Made by a program: the position numbers and the translations under genes. DNA of 64,000 bases from VRUE01 sp963703235 (GTDB lineage Bacteria; Actinomycetota; Thermoleophilia; Solirubrobacterales; 70-9), in the NCBI GenBank assembly GCA_963703235.1, contig OY969802.1:2356001-2420000 (forward strand), in the 5' to 3' direction. Below the pieces are notes generated by a model that saw nothing but the letters and a program-made list of their open reading frames with translations, searched no databases and was not told where the DNA came from. Shown here one piece after another: positions 7,773 through 16,606 of this stretch (the stretch's first letter is position 1; every line of letters starts with the position of its first letter).

Positions 7773-8641
7773 GTCGTTGCCGTCGCTCGGGGGGCCGGGA
7801 TCGGGGCCGCCGGTTCGGGACGCACCGCCGCCATCCGCTCGGCGCGCCGCTGCTGCCACAGCACCAGCGCCACCGCGATCGCCGTCACCGCGAACAGCAG
7901 CGTCGCCAGCGCGTTGACCTGGACCGGGATGCCGCGCAGGCTGACCCCGTAGACGTAGAGCGGAAAGGTGACAGTCGTTCCCGAGTTGAAGTTGGAGATC
8001 ACGAAGTCGTCGATCGAGAGGGCGAAGGCGAGCAGCGCCGCAGCGATTATGCCCGGCGCCAGCAGCGGCAGGGTGACGGTGCGGAAGGTCGCCAGGGGGG
8101 TCGCGCCAAGGTCAGCCGCCGCCTCCTCGAGGTGGCGGTCGAAGCCGATCAGCCTTGAGCGCACCACGACCACAACGAAGCTGATCGAGAACATCACGTG
8201 GGCGATCAGCAGCGAGCTGAAGCCGAGCGCGAACGAGTAGTAGATGAACATCGAGAGCAGCGAGGCGCCGATCACGACCTCGGGCGTCGCCATCGGGATC
8301 ACGATCAGCAGGTTCGCTGCTCGCCGCCCATGGAACCTGTGGCGAACCAGCGCGATCGCCATCAGCGTCCCGATCGCGGTCGAGATCGCGGTCGACAACG
8401 CGGCCAGGCGCAGACTGGTCGCGAAGGCTTCGTTCAGCTGCGAGTTCGAGAAGATCGTGCGCCAGTACTCCAACGTGAAGCCGTCGTCGAGCCCGAAGGT
8501 GAGTTTGTCTTTGGGGGTGTCGCCGAACGAGAAGACGGCGATGACGGCGATCGGGATCAGCATGTAGGCGACGGCGACGCCGGCGTAGATCGGCAGCGCG
8601 TTGCGGCGCAGCCAGCCCCAGGCGCGTGCGGCGACGCTCAT
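7769..8641 (-). CDS. potC: Spermidine/putrescine ABC transporter permease PotC
   Basis: This 290-residue integral membrane protein has about six hydrophobic segments, starting with LPIYAGVAVAYMLIPIAVIAVFSF. The EAA loop that docks on the ATPase is EEAAADLGATPLATFRTVTLP, and a later IDDFVISNF matches PotC-type permeases. It forms the import channel together with PotB. It overlaps potB by 4 nt (ATGA) and the dehydrogenase by 4 nt, so potA-D and the dehydrogenase read as one operon. The Ala/Pro-rich C-terminal tail is cytoplasmic and poorly conserved. Confidence 0.88.
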   Translation of the reverse strand: MSVAARAWGWLRRNALPIYAGVAVAYMLIPIAVIAVFSFGDTPKDKLTFGLDDGFTLEYWRTIFSNSQLNEAFATSLRLAALSTAISTAIGTLMAIALVRHRFHGRRAANLLIVIPMATPEVVIGASLLSMFIYYSFALGFSSLLIAHVMFSISFVVVVVRSRLIGFDRHLEEAAADLGATPLATFRTVTLPLLAPGIIAAALLAFALSIDDFVISNFNSGTTVTFPLYVYGVSLRGIPVQVNALATLLFAVTAIAVALVLWQQRRAERMAAVRPEPAAPIPAPRATATT

Positions 8642-9510
8642 CGCGCCGTCTCCTCCTCCTCGTCGCCCATGAAGGCGCCGGTTCCGGCGAAGCGGATGTA
8701 GATGACGACCACGGCCAGGATCAGCGCCATCATCAGGAACGACAGCGCCGCCGCCTCCGGGTAGTCGCGCTGGTTCAGGTAGAGCGACTGGATCACGTTG
8801 CCGACCATCGCCTGCTGGGTGCCGCCGAGCAGCTGGGCGTTGACGTAGTCGCCGAAGGCGGGGATGAAGGTGAGCAGGACTCCGGCGACGATCCCCGGCA
8901 TCGTCAGCGGCAAGGTCACCTTGAGGAATGCGGTGCGTGAGGACGAGTAGAGGTCCTTGGCCGCCTCGACCAATCGCAGGTCGAGCCGCTCCAGGTTGGC
9001 GTAGAGCGGCAGGATCATGAACGGCAGGAAGTTGTAGGTGAGACCGGCGATCACCGCTCCCGAGGTGGCGAGGACGCGCCCGTCCTGCGGCACCAGCGCC
9101 AGCGTCTGCAGGACGCTGACGATTGGGCTGTCGTCGCTGAGGATCGTTTTCCAGGCGATCGTCCGGATCAGGTAGGTGGTGAAGAAGGGCGCGATCACCG
9201 CGAACAGCAGCAGCAGCTTGAAGCGGCCGGCGCGGAAGGCGATCGCGTAGGCCAGTGGGTAGCCGATCAGCAGCGCCAGCACCGTCGCCGTTCCGGCGTA
9301 GAAGAAGGAGCGAAGGATCTGCTCGGTGTGGCCGGAGAGGGAGTCGGGGAAGTTCGACCAGGCCCAGTCGAAGGTGAAGCCGGTCGTCAGCGAGCCGGAG
9401 CGCAGCGCCAGTTCGCCCATGAAGTACATCGGCACGACGAAGAAGAGGACGAGCCAGAGCAGGCCCGGTCCCAGGAGCCAGTAGGGGACCAGGTGCCGCT
9501 TCAGGCTCAT
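8638..9510 (-). CDS. potB: Spermidine/putrescine ABC transporter permease PotB
   Basis: This 290-residue permease begins with a transmembrane helix (LLGPGLLWLVLFFVVPMYFMGEL). The EAA-type motif VEAAKDLYSSSRTAFLKVTLP lies about two thirds along, followed by IPAFGDYVNAQLLGG, a PotB hallmark. It pairs with PotC in the membrane. Its start lies 4 nt after the potD stop and its end overlaps potC. Confidence 0.88.
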   Translation of the reverse strand: MSLKRHLVPYWLLGPGLLWLVLFFVVPMYFMGELALRSGSLTTGFTFDWAWSNFPDSLSGHTEQILRSFFYAGTATVLALLIGYPLAYAIAFRAGRFKLLLLFAVIAPFFTTYLIRTIAWKTILSDDSPIVSVLQTLALVPQDGRVLATSGAVIAGLTYNFLPFMILPLYANLERLDLRLVEAAKDLYSSSRTAFLKVTLPLTMPGIVAGVLLTFIPAFGDYVNAQLLGGTQQAMVGNVIQSLYLNQRDYPEAAALSFLMMALILAVVVIYIRFAGTGAFMGDEEEETAR

Positions 9511-9514
9511 CCGA

Positions 9515-10678
9515 TCACCCGGTCAGCACGTCCTGCCAGGCTTCGTTGACCCGTTCCAGGTCCGGCGGCGTGTTCTGCCCGGTGCAGTTGCGGGTGAACT
9601 CCTCGGTCGGGAAGACGATCTCGCTCTCCGCGAGCTCCGACCCTCGTTTCTCGAGCAGCTCTTTCACACCCTGAACCGGCGAGATGTATTCGACGTATCC
9701 GGTGATGTCGACCGCCACCTCCGGCCGGTAGACGAAGTCCATCCAGGCGAGCGCCGCGGCGGTGTTGGGGGCGCCCACCGGGATCACCATGTTTTCCATC
9801 CACTGCGTGCAGCCCTCGGCCGGCATCCGCCATTCGGCGTTCTCGTTTTCGATCAGCGAGGCGTCGCCCGACCAGCCGATCGCCGCGACGATGTTGCCGG
9901 CGGTCAGATCCTCGGTGTACTCGTTGCCGGTGAATTTCCTGATCTGGCCGGAGTCAGCGGCGCCCTTGAGTTTGTCGATCGCGTCCAGCCACTGCTGGCT
10001 CGACGCCTCGGCCGGGTCGACCCCTTCGGCCAGCATCACCAGTGCCGGCGTTTCCCGCAGTTCGTCCAGCATCGTCACTTTGCCCTTGTATTTCGGGTCG
10101 AAGAGGTCATTGACGGAGCGGATCTCGGGTGCCTTGGAGGTGTCGACCCAGATCCCGGTCATGCCGCCCTGCCAGGGCACCGAGAACTTGCGCTTCGGAT
10201 CGAATTCCGGGCTCTTGAGGCTGGGCAGCAGGGTTTCGAAGACGGTCGGCAGATCGGCGTGGTCGATCTCCTGCAGGTAGCCCAGGTCATACATCTGTTT
10301 CGCCATGTAGTCGGCGGCGACGAAGACGCTGCGCCCGCCCGATTCACCCTGTTCGAGCTGCGGCTGGAGCTTGCCGAAGAAGCCGTCGTTCGAGTTGATG
10401 TCCTCGATGTAGTCGACTTTGACGCCGGTTTTGTCTTCGAACTCGGCAACGGTCCCTTTCGGGCCCGGGTCGATGTAGCCCGGCCAGTTGGAGATCGTCA
10501 GCTCACCCTCGACGGGGCCGGCTTTCGCCGTCGTCACCTCGCCGTTGTTGCCGCCGCCGCCAACGGTGTCGTCGCCGCAGGCGGCCAGACCCAAGGCGAG
10601 CGCCAGAGCCGCGACCGCCGCCGCGACCGCCAGTGGGGCGCGCTTCGAACGCCATCCACGATTACCCATCTCACTCAC
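9515..10678 (-). CDS. potD: Polyamine-binding lipoprotein PotD
   Basis: This 387-residue extracytoplasmic solute-binding protein has a basic N-terminus, a hydrophobic stretch and a lipobox (LGLAAC, Cys about residue 34), so it should be a membrane-anchored lipoprotein. The mature part starts with LTISNWPGYIDP, the typical PotD/PotF opening, and contains ADYMAKQMYDLGYLQEID. An Asp/Trp pattern around DELRETPAL and AIGWSGDASLI fits polyamine binding. It captures spermidine or putrescine for PotABC. ATGA overlap with potA places it second in the operon. Confidence 0.9.
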   Translation of the reverse strand: MSEMGNRGWRSKRAPLAVAAAVAALALALGLAACGDDTVGGGGNNGEVTTAKAGPVEGELTISNWPGYIDPGPKGTVAEFEDKTGVKVDYIEDINSNDGFFGKLQPQLEQGESGGRSVFVAADYMAKQMYDLGYLQEIDHADLPTVFETLLPSLKSPEFDPKRKFSVPWQGGMTGIWVDTSKAPEIRSVNDLFDPKYKGKVTMLDELRETPALVMLAEGVDPAEASSQQWLDAIDKLKGAADSGQIRKFTGNEYTEDLTAGNIVAAIGWSGDASLIENENAEWRMPAEGCTQWMENMVIPVGAPNTAAALAWMDFVYRPEVAVDITGYVEYISPVQGVKELLEKRGSELAESEIVFPTEEFTRNCTGQNTPPDLERVNEAWQDVLTG

Positions 10679-11862
10679 CCTCTCTGCGTCGTTTCCAACT
10701 CAACCTGCTCGTCCGTTGCCTCCCCGCCTTCGCTCTCCCTTGAACCTGCGCCTGCGCCCGCCGCCGGCGACTCGCGCACCACGTGCATGTGCTCCGGCTC
10801 CCAGCTCAGCGCCACCCGGGCGCCGCCGCCCGGTAGGCGCTGGCGCTCCTCCTCGCTCGCGTTGGCCACGAGCACCGTCATCCGCACCTCGTCGCCGAGG
10901 TCGACGACGATCTGCGTCGACGTCCCCAGGTAAAGCGAGCTTTCGACCGTGCCCTCGACCTGGGGCATGCCGTTCGTGGAGGGCGCCGCGGCCTCCAGCG
11001 TCTCTATCCGCAGCTTCTCCGGCCGCACGACAGCGTGGCAGCGCTCGCCCGCGGGGATCCCGTCGGCCGGCACCCGCACCGCCGGCCCGTGGTCGAGGCG
11101 CACTTCGTCATCGCCGGCGACGACGGCCGGCATCAGGTTGGAGACGCCGATGAAGCCGGCGACGAAGGTCGTGGCGGGGCGCTCGTAGACTCCCTCCGGG
11201 TCGGCTACCTGCTCGACCCGACCCTGGTTCATGACCGCGATCCGGTCGCTCATCGTCAGCGCCTCCTCCTGGTCGTGGGTGACGTAGACGAAGGTGATCC
11301 CGACCTCGCGCTGGATCCGCTTCAGCTCGATCTGCAGCCCCTTGCGCAGCTTCAGGTCGAGGGCGCCGAGCGGCTCGTCGAGCAGCAGGACCTTCGGCAG
11401 GTTGACGAGCGCCCGTGCCAGGGCCACGCGCTGCTGCTGACCGCCCGAGAGCTGGGCGGGGCGTCGCTTCGCCTCCGCCGCGAGCCCGACCCGCTCCAGC
11501 TCGGCGGCGACTCGCCGCCCGACCTCCTCCCTCGCGACCCGCTTGCGCTTCAGCCCGAAGGCGACGTTGTCCTCGACGTTCATGTGGGGGAAGAGGGCGT
11601 AGCTCTGGAAGACCGTGTTGGTGGGCCGCTTGTGCGGCGGCAGCTGTGCGACGTCGGCGCCGTCGATCCGGATCGTCCCCCCGCTCGGCCGCTCGAAGCC
11701 GGCGATTATCCGCAGCGTCGTCGTCTTGCCGCAGCCGCTCGGCCCGAGCAGGGTGAAGAACTCGCCGCCGGACAGCTCCAGGCTGAGGTCGTCGACGGCG
11801 AGCAGGTTGCCGAAGCGCTTGCTGACGCTCTGCAACTCGACACTCGGATCGCTTCTTTTCAT
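10675..11862 (-). CDS. potA: Spermidine/putrescine ABC transporter ATPase PotA
   Basis: This 395-residue ABC ATPase has Walker A GPSGCGKTTTL, the Q-loop in the PTNTVFQSYALFPHMNV segment, signature LSGGQQQRVALARAL and Walker B VLLLDEPLGALD. A C-terminal TOBE domain spans about 280-380. It energises polyamine import from the cytoplasmic face. I chose the ATG at 11862 because GGAGGAG lies just upstream; the frame stays open further but has no supporting site. It heads the potA-D-B-C operon on the minus strand, 106 nt downstream of the permease gene. Confidence 0.9.
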   Translation of the reverse strand: MKRSDPSVELQSVSKRFGNLLAVDDLSLELSGGEFFTLLGPSGCGKTTTLRIIAGFERPSGGTIRIDGADVAQLPPHKRPTNTVFQSYALFPHMNVEDNVAFGLKRKRVAREEVGRRVAAELERVGLAAEAKRRPAQLSGGQQQRVALARALVNLPKVLLLDEPLGALDLKLRKGLQIELKRIQREVGITFVYVTHDQEEALTMSDRIAVMNQGRVEQVADPEGVYERPATTFVAGFIGVSNLMPAVVAGDDEVRLDHGPAVRVPADGIPAGERCHAVVRPEKLRIETLEAAAPSTNGMPQVEGTVESSLYLGTSTQIVVDLGDEVRMTVLVANASEEERQRLPGGGARVALSWEPEHMHVVRESPAAGAGAGSRESEGGEATDEQVELETTQRG

Positions 11863-11968
11863 GCTCTCCTCCACCGAGTGGGTTACCCGATGGGAGCTTC
11901 CATAGACGGTAGCGCCGCGGGTTCGCGGGCTTCGGAGGCGACGGCTCTGGCCGGTCCTCCGCTCCACC

Positions 11969-13492
11969 TCATTCCCCCTCGGCGAAGGCGGGTGGGCCGC
12001 GCGGCGGCGCGGCTGGCGGTTCCTCCAGTAACCCCGGCGGCGCGACTTCTCGGCGACGTCCGAAGAACGGTTCGCGCCGGTGCCGGCGCCAGGCGAAGAG
12101 GAGGACGACCCCGATCGCCAGGAAGCCGATTCCAATCACCGCCGGCGGCGCCACCCCGAACCAGGAAGCCCCGGTGTAGGAGTTGGCGGGGTCGGCGTAA
12201 TCGAACAGCGCTTTGAAGAAGAGGTAGCCGAGCAGCAGCGAGCCGATCGTCGGGGCGACGCCGACGAAGAGGAAGTTCTTCACCGACTTGCGCAGCTCGC
12301 GCCGGTAGTAGACGGCACAGGCGATGCCGGTGAAGGCGTAGTAGAAGGCGATCATCAGCGCCAATGCCGAGAGCGAGTCGAAGAGGAAGTTTTCGCTGAT
12401 CAGCTTCGAGGGCAGGTACCAGACGACCGCGAGGACGCCGATCGCGACGGTCGAGACGACCGGCGTGAAGAAGCGGGCGCTGACCTCGCCCAGCGCCGAC
12501 GGCATCGCCTCGGCGCGGGCCATCGAGAGCGAGGTGCGGGCGGCGGGCAGGATCGTCGTCTGGGTCGAGGCCAGCGCCGAGACGACGACCGCGAGCAGGA
12601 CGAGGTTCCCGAGCGGGTCGCCGAGCACCCCCGTGGCATAAGCCGAAAGGATGCCCTCGTTGTCTTCGAACTGCTGGGCTCCGGCGACCCCCTTCCAGGC
12701 GACGAGCGCGGTGGCGACGCCGAGATACGTGACGAGGAGCAAGATCGTGCTGACGAGCCCGGCGAGGCCGGGTGCGGTGGCCGACCCTTCGGTCTCCTCG
12801 TTGAGATTGACAGCGCTCTCCCAGCCCCAGTAGATGAAGACCCCGAGCAGCAGCGCCCCGGTCAACGCCCCGCCGCTGCCGATCTCGAACGGGTTGAACC
12901 AGGAGAGGGCGGGATCGACGGCCGCGGGGGGACCGTCGCCGGCGAAGACCTTGTACAAGGCCACGCCGGCCAACAGCAGCAGCGGCCCGATCTGCAGCAC
13001 CATCAGCCCCTTCTGCAGGTGCGCGGAGAGCTCCGTGCCGAGCACGCAGATCGTCGTCATCACGGCGATCAGCCCCAGTGCCAGCAGGGTCACGGCGGCA
13101 GTGCTTTCGACCAGCGAGTCGGCGCCGATCAGGTCGAAGAAGGAGTAGGCGGCGACGTCGGCCAGCGAGCCGACGACGAGGATGCCGGTGACGCAGATCG
13201 CCCAGCCGACGATCCAGCCGCTCTGCGGCCCGATCGCCCGCGTCACCCAGGAGAAGCTGGTGCCGCAGTCCTGGTCGGCGCGGTTCATGTAATAGAAGGC
13301 GGCGGCGATGAAGAACATCGGCACGAAGGAGACGAGCAGCGCCGCCGGGGCCTGGAAGCCGACGACCACCACGATCGAGCCGATCACCGCCGCTAGCGAG
13401 TAGGCCGGCGCGGTCGAGGCGAGCGCGATAGTCAGCCCATCGCTGAACCCGATCGCGTCTTTCTTCAGGCCGTGCTCGCCGGTCTGCGCCAT
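11969..13492 (-). CDS. APC-superfamily amino acid/polyamine permease
   Basis: This 507-residue protein has about 12 hydrophobic segments. The N-terminal helix GFSDGLTIALASTAPAYSLAAVIG and the segment DCGTSFSWVTRAIGPQSGW match the amino acid-polyamine-organocation superfamily. It probably imports or exchanges an amine or amino acid across the cytoplasmic membrane. It is divergent from the aminotransferase at 13643 and shares the 150-nt control region with it. It is followed by potA on the same strand. The C-terminus is a charged, Pro-rich cytoplasmic tail. The exact substrate is not visible. Confidence 0.85.
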   Translation of the reverse strand: MAQTGEHGLKKDAIGFSDGLTIALASTAPAYSLAAVIGSIVVVVGFQAPAALLVSFVPMFFIAAAFYYMNRADQDCGTSFSWVTRAIGPQSGWIVGWAICVTGILVVGSLADVAAYSFFDLIGADSLVESTAAVTLLALGLIAVMTTICVLGTELSAHLQKGLMVLQIGPLLLLAGVALYKVFAGDGPPAAVDPALSWFNPFEIGSGGALTGALLLGVFIYWGWESAVNLNEETEGSATAPGLAGLVSTILLLVTYLGVATALVAWKGVAGAQQFEDNEGILSAYATGVLGDPLGNLVLLAVVVSALASTQTTILPAARTSLSMARAEAMPSALGEVSARFFTPVVSTVAIGVLAVVWYLPSKLISENFLFDSLSALALMIAFYYAFTGIACAVYYRRELRKSVKNFLFVGVAPTIGSLLLGYLFFKALFDYADPANSYTGASWFGVAPPAVIGIGFLAIGVVLLFAWRRHRREPFFGRRREVAPPGLLEEPPAAPPRGPPAFAEGE

Positions 13493-13642
13493 TGCGGAGA
13501 TATCGTAACTCTCGTTACTATCAAATTTCCTTATCCAATTTGTACAAGGAATTGCGGCTTGTCATACCCAAAGGCAACTTGCAGAAGTTCGTTCTGCGGG
13601 CTAGCTTTATCCATAACGTCGTAGCTAGAGAGGAGTCCGTGC
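13493..13642. promoter_or_regulatory. Divergent control region between permease and aminotransferase
   Basis: This A/T-richer gap holds two inverted repeats: GTAAC-tctc-GTTAC at 13505-13518, close to the permease start, and CAATT...AATTG at 13536-13554 with the 8-bp palindrome TTGTACAA (13539-13546) inside. These are candidate operators for the PucR-type regulator encoded just downstream. GAGAGGAG before 13643 is the aminotransferase ribosome binding site. I see no clean -35/-10 pair. Confidence 0.4.
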
Positions 13643-15031
13643 ATGGCGATCGCGTCGCGAACCACCACCGGGGGGGTCGACACCAGCCTGCAGGAGCTCG
13701 CCAAGCGACATCTCTGGCTGCATTTCTCGCGAATGGGCGCCTACCGGGACGGTGCCGAGATCCCGATCGTCGTCCGCGGCGAGGGCTGCTACGTCTACGA
13801 CGAGCACGGCAACCGCTACCTGGACGGTCTCTCCGCCCTCTTCTGCGTCAACGCCGGCCACGGCCGCACGCAGCTGGCCGAGGCGGCGGCGCGACAGATG
13901 GAAGAGCTCGACTTCTACACGCTGTGGAGCTACGCGCACCCGCGCGCGATCGAGCTGGCCGCCCGGATCGCCTCGCTAGCCCCCGGCGACCTCAACCGCG
14001 TCTTCTTCACCTCCGGCGGCTCCGAGGCGGTCGAGTCGGCGCTGAAGCTGGCCCGCAACTACCACCGCGTCCACGGCAAAGGCCAGAAGCACAAGACGAT
14101 CGCCCGCGAGATCGCCTACCACGGCACTTCGCTTGGAGCGCTCTCGGCGACCGGGATCGTCGACCTGCGGGCCCAGTTCGAGCCGCTGGCGCCGGGCGGC
14201 TGCCACGTCCCCAACACCAACGTCTACCGCTGGCCCGAGGACCGCCACCCGCTCTGGGCGGCGACGGCGATCGAGGAGCGGATCCAGTTCGAGGGCCCGG
14301 ACACGGTCGCCGCCGTGATCCTCGAGCCGGTCCAGAACGCAGGCGGCTGCTTCGTGCCGCCAGACGGCTACTTCGAGCGGGTGCGCGAGATCTGCGACCG
14401 CTACGACGTGCTGCTGATCTCCGACGAGGTGATCTGCGCCTGGGGCCGCCTCGGCCACTGGTTCGGCTGCGAACGGTTCGGCTACCAGCCCGACATCGTC
14501 ACCGTGGCCAAGGCGCTGACCTCGGCCTACGCGCCGATGGGCGCCATGATCGCCTCCGACCGGGTCGCCGAGCCGTTCATGGAGGGCGACACCTCCTTCG
14601 CCCACGGCTTCACCTTCGCCGGTCACCCGGTTGCCGCGGCGATCGCGATGGCCAACATTGACGTCTTCGAGGAAGAGGACCTCTGCGGCCACGTCCTCGC
14701 CAAGGAAGGCGAGTTTCGGCAGATGCTGGAGAGCCTGCGCGAGCTGCCGATCGTCGGCGACGTGCGCGGCGCCGGCTACTTCCAGGCGATCGAGCTGGTC
14801 AAGGACAAGGAGACGAAGGAGGGCTTCAGCGACGAGGAGTCCGAGGATCTGCTGCGGGGCTTCCTCTCGGGCGAGCTCTACCGGCGCGGCCTGATCTGCC
14901 GCGCCGACGACCGCGGCGATCCCGTGGTGCAGCTGGCCCCGCCCCTGATCGCCGACAGCGAGCAGTTCGAGGAGATCCACGACGTGCTGCGCAGCGTCCT
15001 CTCCGACGCCTGGGAGCGGGTCCAAAGATAG
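13643..15031 (+). CDS. Class III aminotransferase, putrescine/omega-amino acid-pyruvate type (SpuC-like)
   Basis: This 462-residue PLP enzyme opens with a segment typical of SpuC/omega-amino acid:pyruvate transaminases (LWLHFSRMGAYRDGAEIPI). It has YLDGLSALFCVNAGHGR, FFTSGGSEAVESALKLAR (phosphate binding), LLISDEVICAWGRLG (PLP-binding Asp) and TVAKALTSAYAPMGA (Schiff-base Lys). It should move the amino group of putrescine or a related diamine to pyruvate, giving alanine and 4-aminobutanal. The alanine dehydrogenase two genes downstream would regenerate pyruvate, which supports this reading. A GAGAGGAG site precedes the ATG. It is first in a four-gene operon. Confidence 0.85.
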   Translation: MAIASRTTTGGVDTSLQELAKRHLWLHFSRMGAYRDGAEIPIVVRGEGCYVYDEHGNRYLDGLSALFCVNAGHGRTQLAEAAARQMEELDFYTLWSYAHPRAIELAARIASLAPGDLNRVFFTSGGSEAVESALKLARNYHRVHGKGQKHKTIAREIAYHGTSLGALSATGIVDLRAQFEPLAPGGCHVPNTNVYRWPEDRHPLWAATAIEERIQFEGPDTVAAVILEPVQNAGGCFVPPDGYFERVREICDRYDVLLISDEVICAWGRLGHWFGCERFGYQPDIVTVAKALTSAYAPMGAMIASDRVAEPFMEGDTSFAHGFTFAGHPVAAAIAMANIDVFEEEDLCGHVLAKEGEFRQMLESLRELPIVGDVRGAGYFQAIELVKDKETKEGFSDEESEDLLRGFLSGELYRRGLICRADDRGDPVVQLAPPLIADSEQFEEIHDVLRSVLSDAWERVQR

Positions 15032-15039
15032 GCCGCTCG

Positions 15040-16599
15040 ATGCTGACCGTCCATAGCCTGCTCGAGGAGCTCGGCCTCGACCTCGCGGCCGGCGTCGACG
15101 CGGCGGAAGCGCCGGTGCGCTGGGTCCATATCTCCGAGCTGGAGGACCCGACCCCGTGGCTGTCCGGCGGCGAGCTGATGCTGACCACCGGCATCCCGCT
15201 CGACAGCGCGGCCAAACAGCGCTCCTACATCCGCCTGCTCGCCGAGCACAACCTGGCCGGGCTCGGCTTCGGCACCGGCTTCAACCACAAGAAGCTGCCG
15301 AAAGCGCTGGCCGAGGAGGCGCTCAAGCGAGATTTCCCGCTCTTCGAGGTGCCCTACTCGACGCCCTTCATCGCGATCACCGAGAAAGCCTTCGCGAAAC
15401 TCGTCAACGAGCAGTACGAGGTGCTGCAGCGGGGCATCGCGGTGCAGCGGCGGCTGGAGCGGCTGGTGCTCGAAGAGCGCGGGCTGGAGGAGATCGTGGC
15501 GACGATCGCCTCCGCGGTCGGCGGCACCGTGGCGATCCTCAACGCGCGCGGCGAGCGCCTCGCCGGTCGCGGCTTCCGCCGCCAGCTCTCCTCCGAGGCC
15601 GTCAAGGCGATCCGCGACGAAGCGCTCAACCACACCCGCGACGGACACCCCTTCGTCCCCACCCACCCTTCGATCGCCGGCCGGGCGCTGGCGCACCCGG
15701 TGATCTCGCCCGGCGGCGGCCCGCCGCAGGCCTGGGTCGTGGTCGTCCGCGACTCCGGTGGGTTGGGGGACTTCGAGCGGCTGATCCTGCAGCAGGCGGT
15801 GGCGGTGGTGGCGCTGGAGCTGATGCGGCGCCGCGTCGCTCGCGAGACCGAGCGCCGCCTCGCCGGCGACGTCCTCGCCGGCGCCCTCGGCGGCCGCCTC
15901 GATCCCTCCGAGCTGCGCCGCCGGCTGGAGCCTTTCGGGATCGGCGACGAAGCGGCGGTGCTGGTCTTCGACCTCGACGACCCCGCCGCGGCGGAGCCGG
16001 CGCTGGAGCGGGCGCTCGCCGCCGACGCCTGCCCCGCGGTGGTCGCGCCCCACGCCAGCGGCAGTCGCGAGCTGCTCTGCGCCGTCGTCGACGCGGCCGA
16101 CCGCGACCCGGTCGACCTCGCCTCCGAAGCGCGCCGCGCCCTGATCAAGGAGCGGGGCGCGGTCCGCGCCGCCGCCAGCCGGCCTGCCCCGCCGGAGGAG
16201 CTGCGCCACTCCTTCCACGAGGCCCGCTGCGCGCTGGAAGCGACCGCCTTCTCCAACGGCAGCGAGCCCGAGGTCGCCTCCTGGCGCGACCTCGGCGCCT
16301 TCACGCTGCTGCTCTCGATCCAGGACGACGAAGCGCTGAAGCTCTACTGCGACAGCGTCCTCGGCCCGATCGAGGAGGGCGACGAGGAGTACGGCGGCGA
16401 GCTGCTGCGCTCGCTGGAGGCCTTCATCGAGCAGAACGGCCAGTGGGAGCGCGCCGCGCGCCAGGTCTACTGCCACCGCCACACGCTGCGCTACCGGATG
16501 CGCAAGGTGGAAGACCTGACCGGCCGCGACCTCTCGCGCGCCCACGACCGGATCGAGTTCTGGCTGGCGCTGCGGGCCCGCGAGCTGGTGGGGACGTGA
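15040..16599 (+). CDS. PucR-family transcriptional regulator
   Basis: This 519-residue protein has the PucR N-terminal domain (LSGGELMLTTGIPL, then a GFGTGFNHKKLPKALAEEA segment), a middle GAF-like region (about 145-250) and a C-terminal helix-turn-helix with QNGQWERAARQVYCHRHTLRYRM. PucR-type proteins sense purines, amines or amino acids and often activate adjacent catabolic genes. Its place between the aminotransferase and alanine dehydrogenase suggests that it controls this operon and perhaps the divergent permease/pot genes. Gaps to its neighbours are only 8 and 7 nt. The inducer is unknown. Confidence 0.85.
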   Translation: MLTVHSLLEELGLDLAAGVDAAEAPVRWVHISELEDPTPWLSGGELMLTTGIPLDSAAKQRSYIRLLAEHNLAGLGFGTGFNHKKLPKALAEEALKRDFPLFEVPYSTPFIAITEKAFAKLVNEQYEVLQRGIAVQRRLERLVLEERGLEEIVATIASAVGGTVAILNARGERLAGRGFRRQLSSEAVKAIRDEALNHTRDGHPFVPTHPSIAGRALAHPVISPGGGPPQAWVVVVRDSGGLGDFERLILQQAVAVVALELMRRRVARETERRLAGDVLAGALGGRLDPSELRRRLEPFGIGDEAAVLVFDLDDPAAAEPALERALAADACPAVVAPHASGSRELLCAVVDAADRDPVDLASEARRALIKERGAVRAAASRPAPPEELRHSFHEARCALEATAFSNGSEPEVASWRDLGAFTLLLSIQDDEALKLYCDSVLGPIEEGDEEYGGELLRSLEAFIEQNGQWERAARQVYCHRHTLRYRMRKVEDLTGRDLSRAHDRIEFWLALRARELVGT

Positions 16600-16606
16600 G
16601 CTGCCG

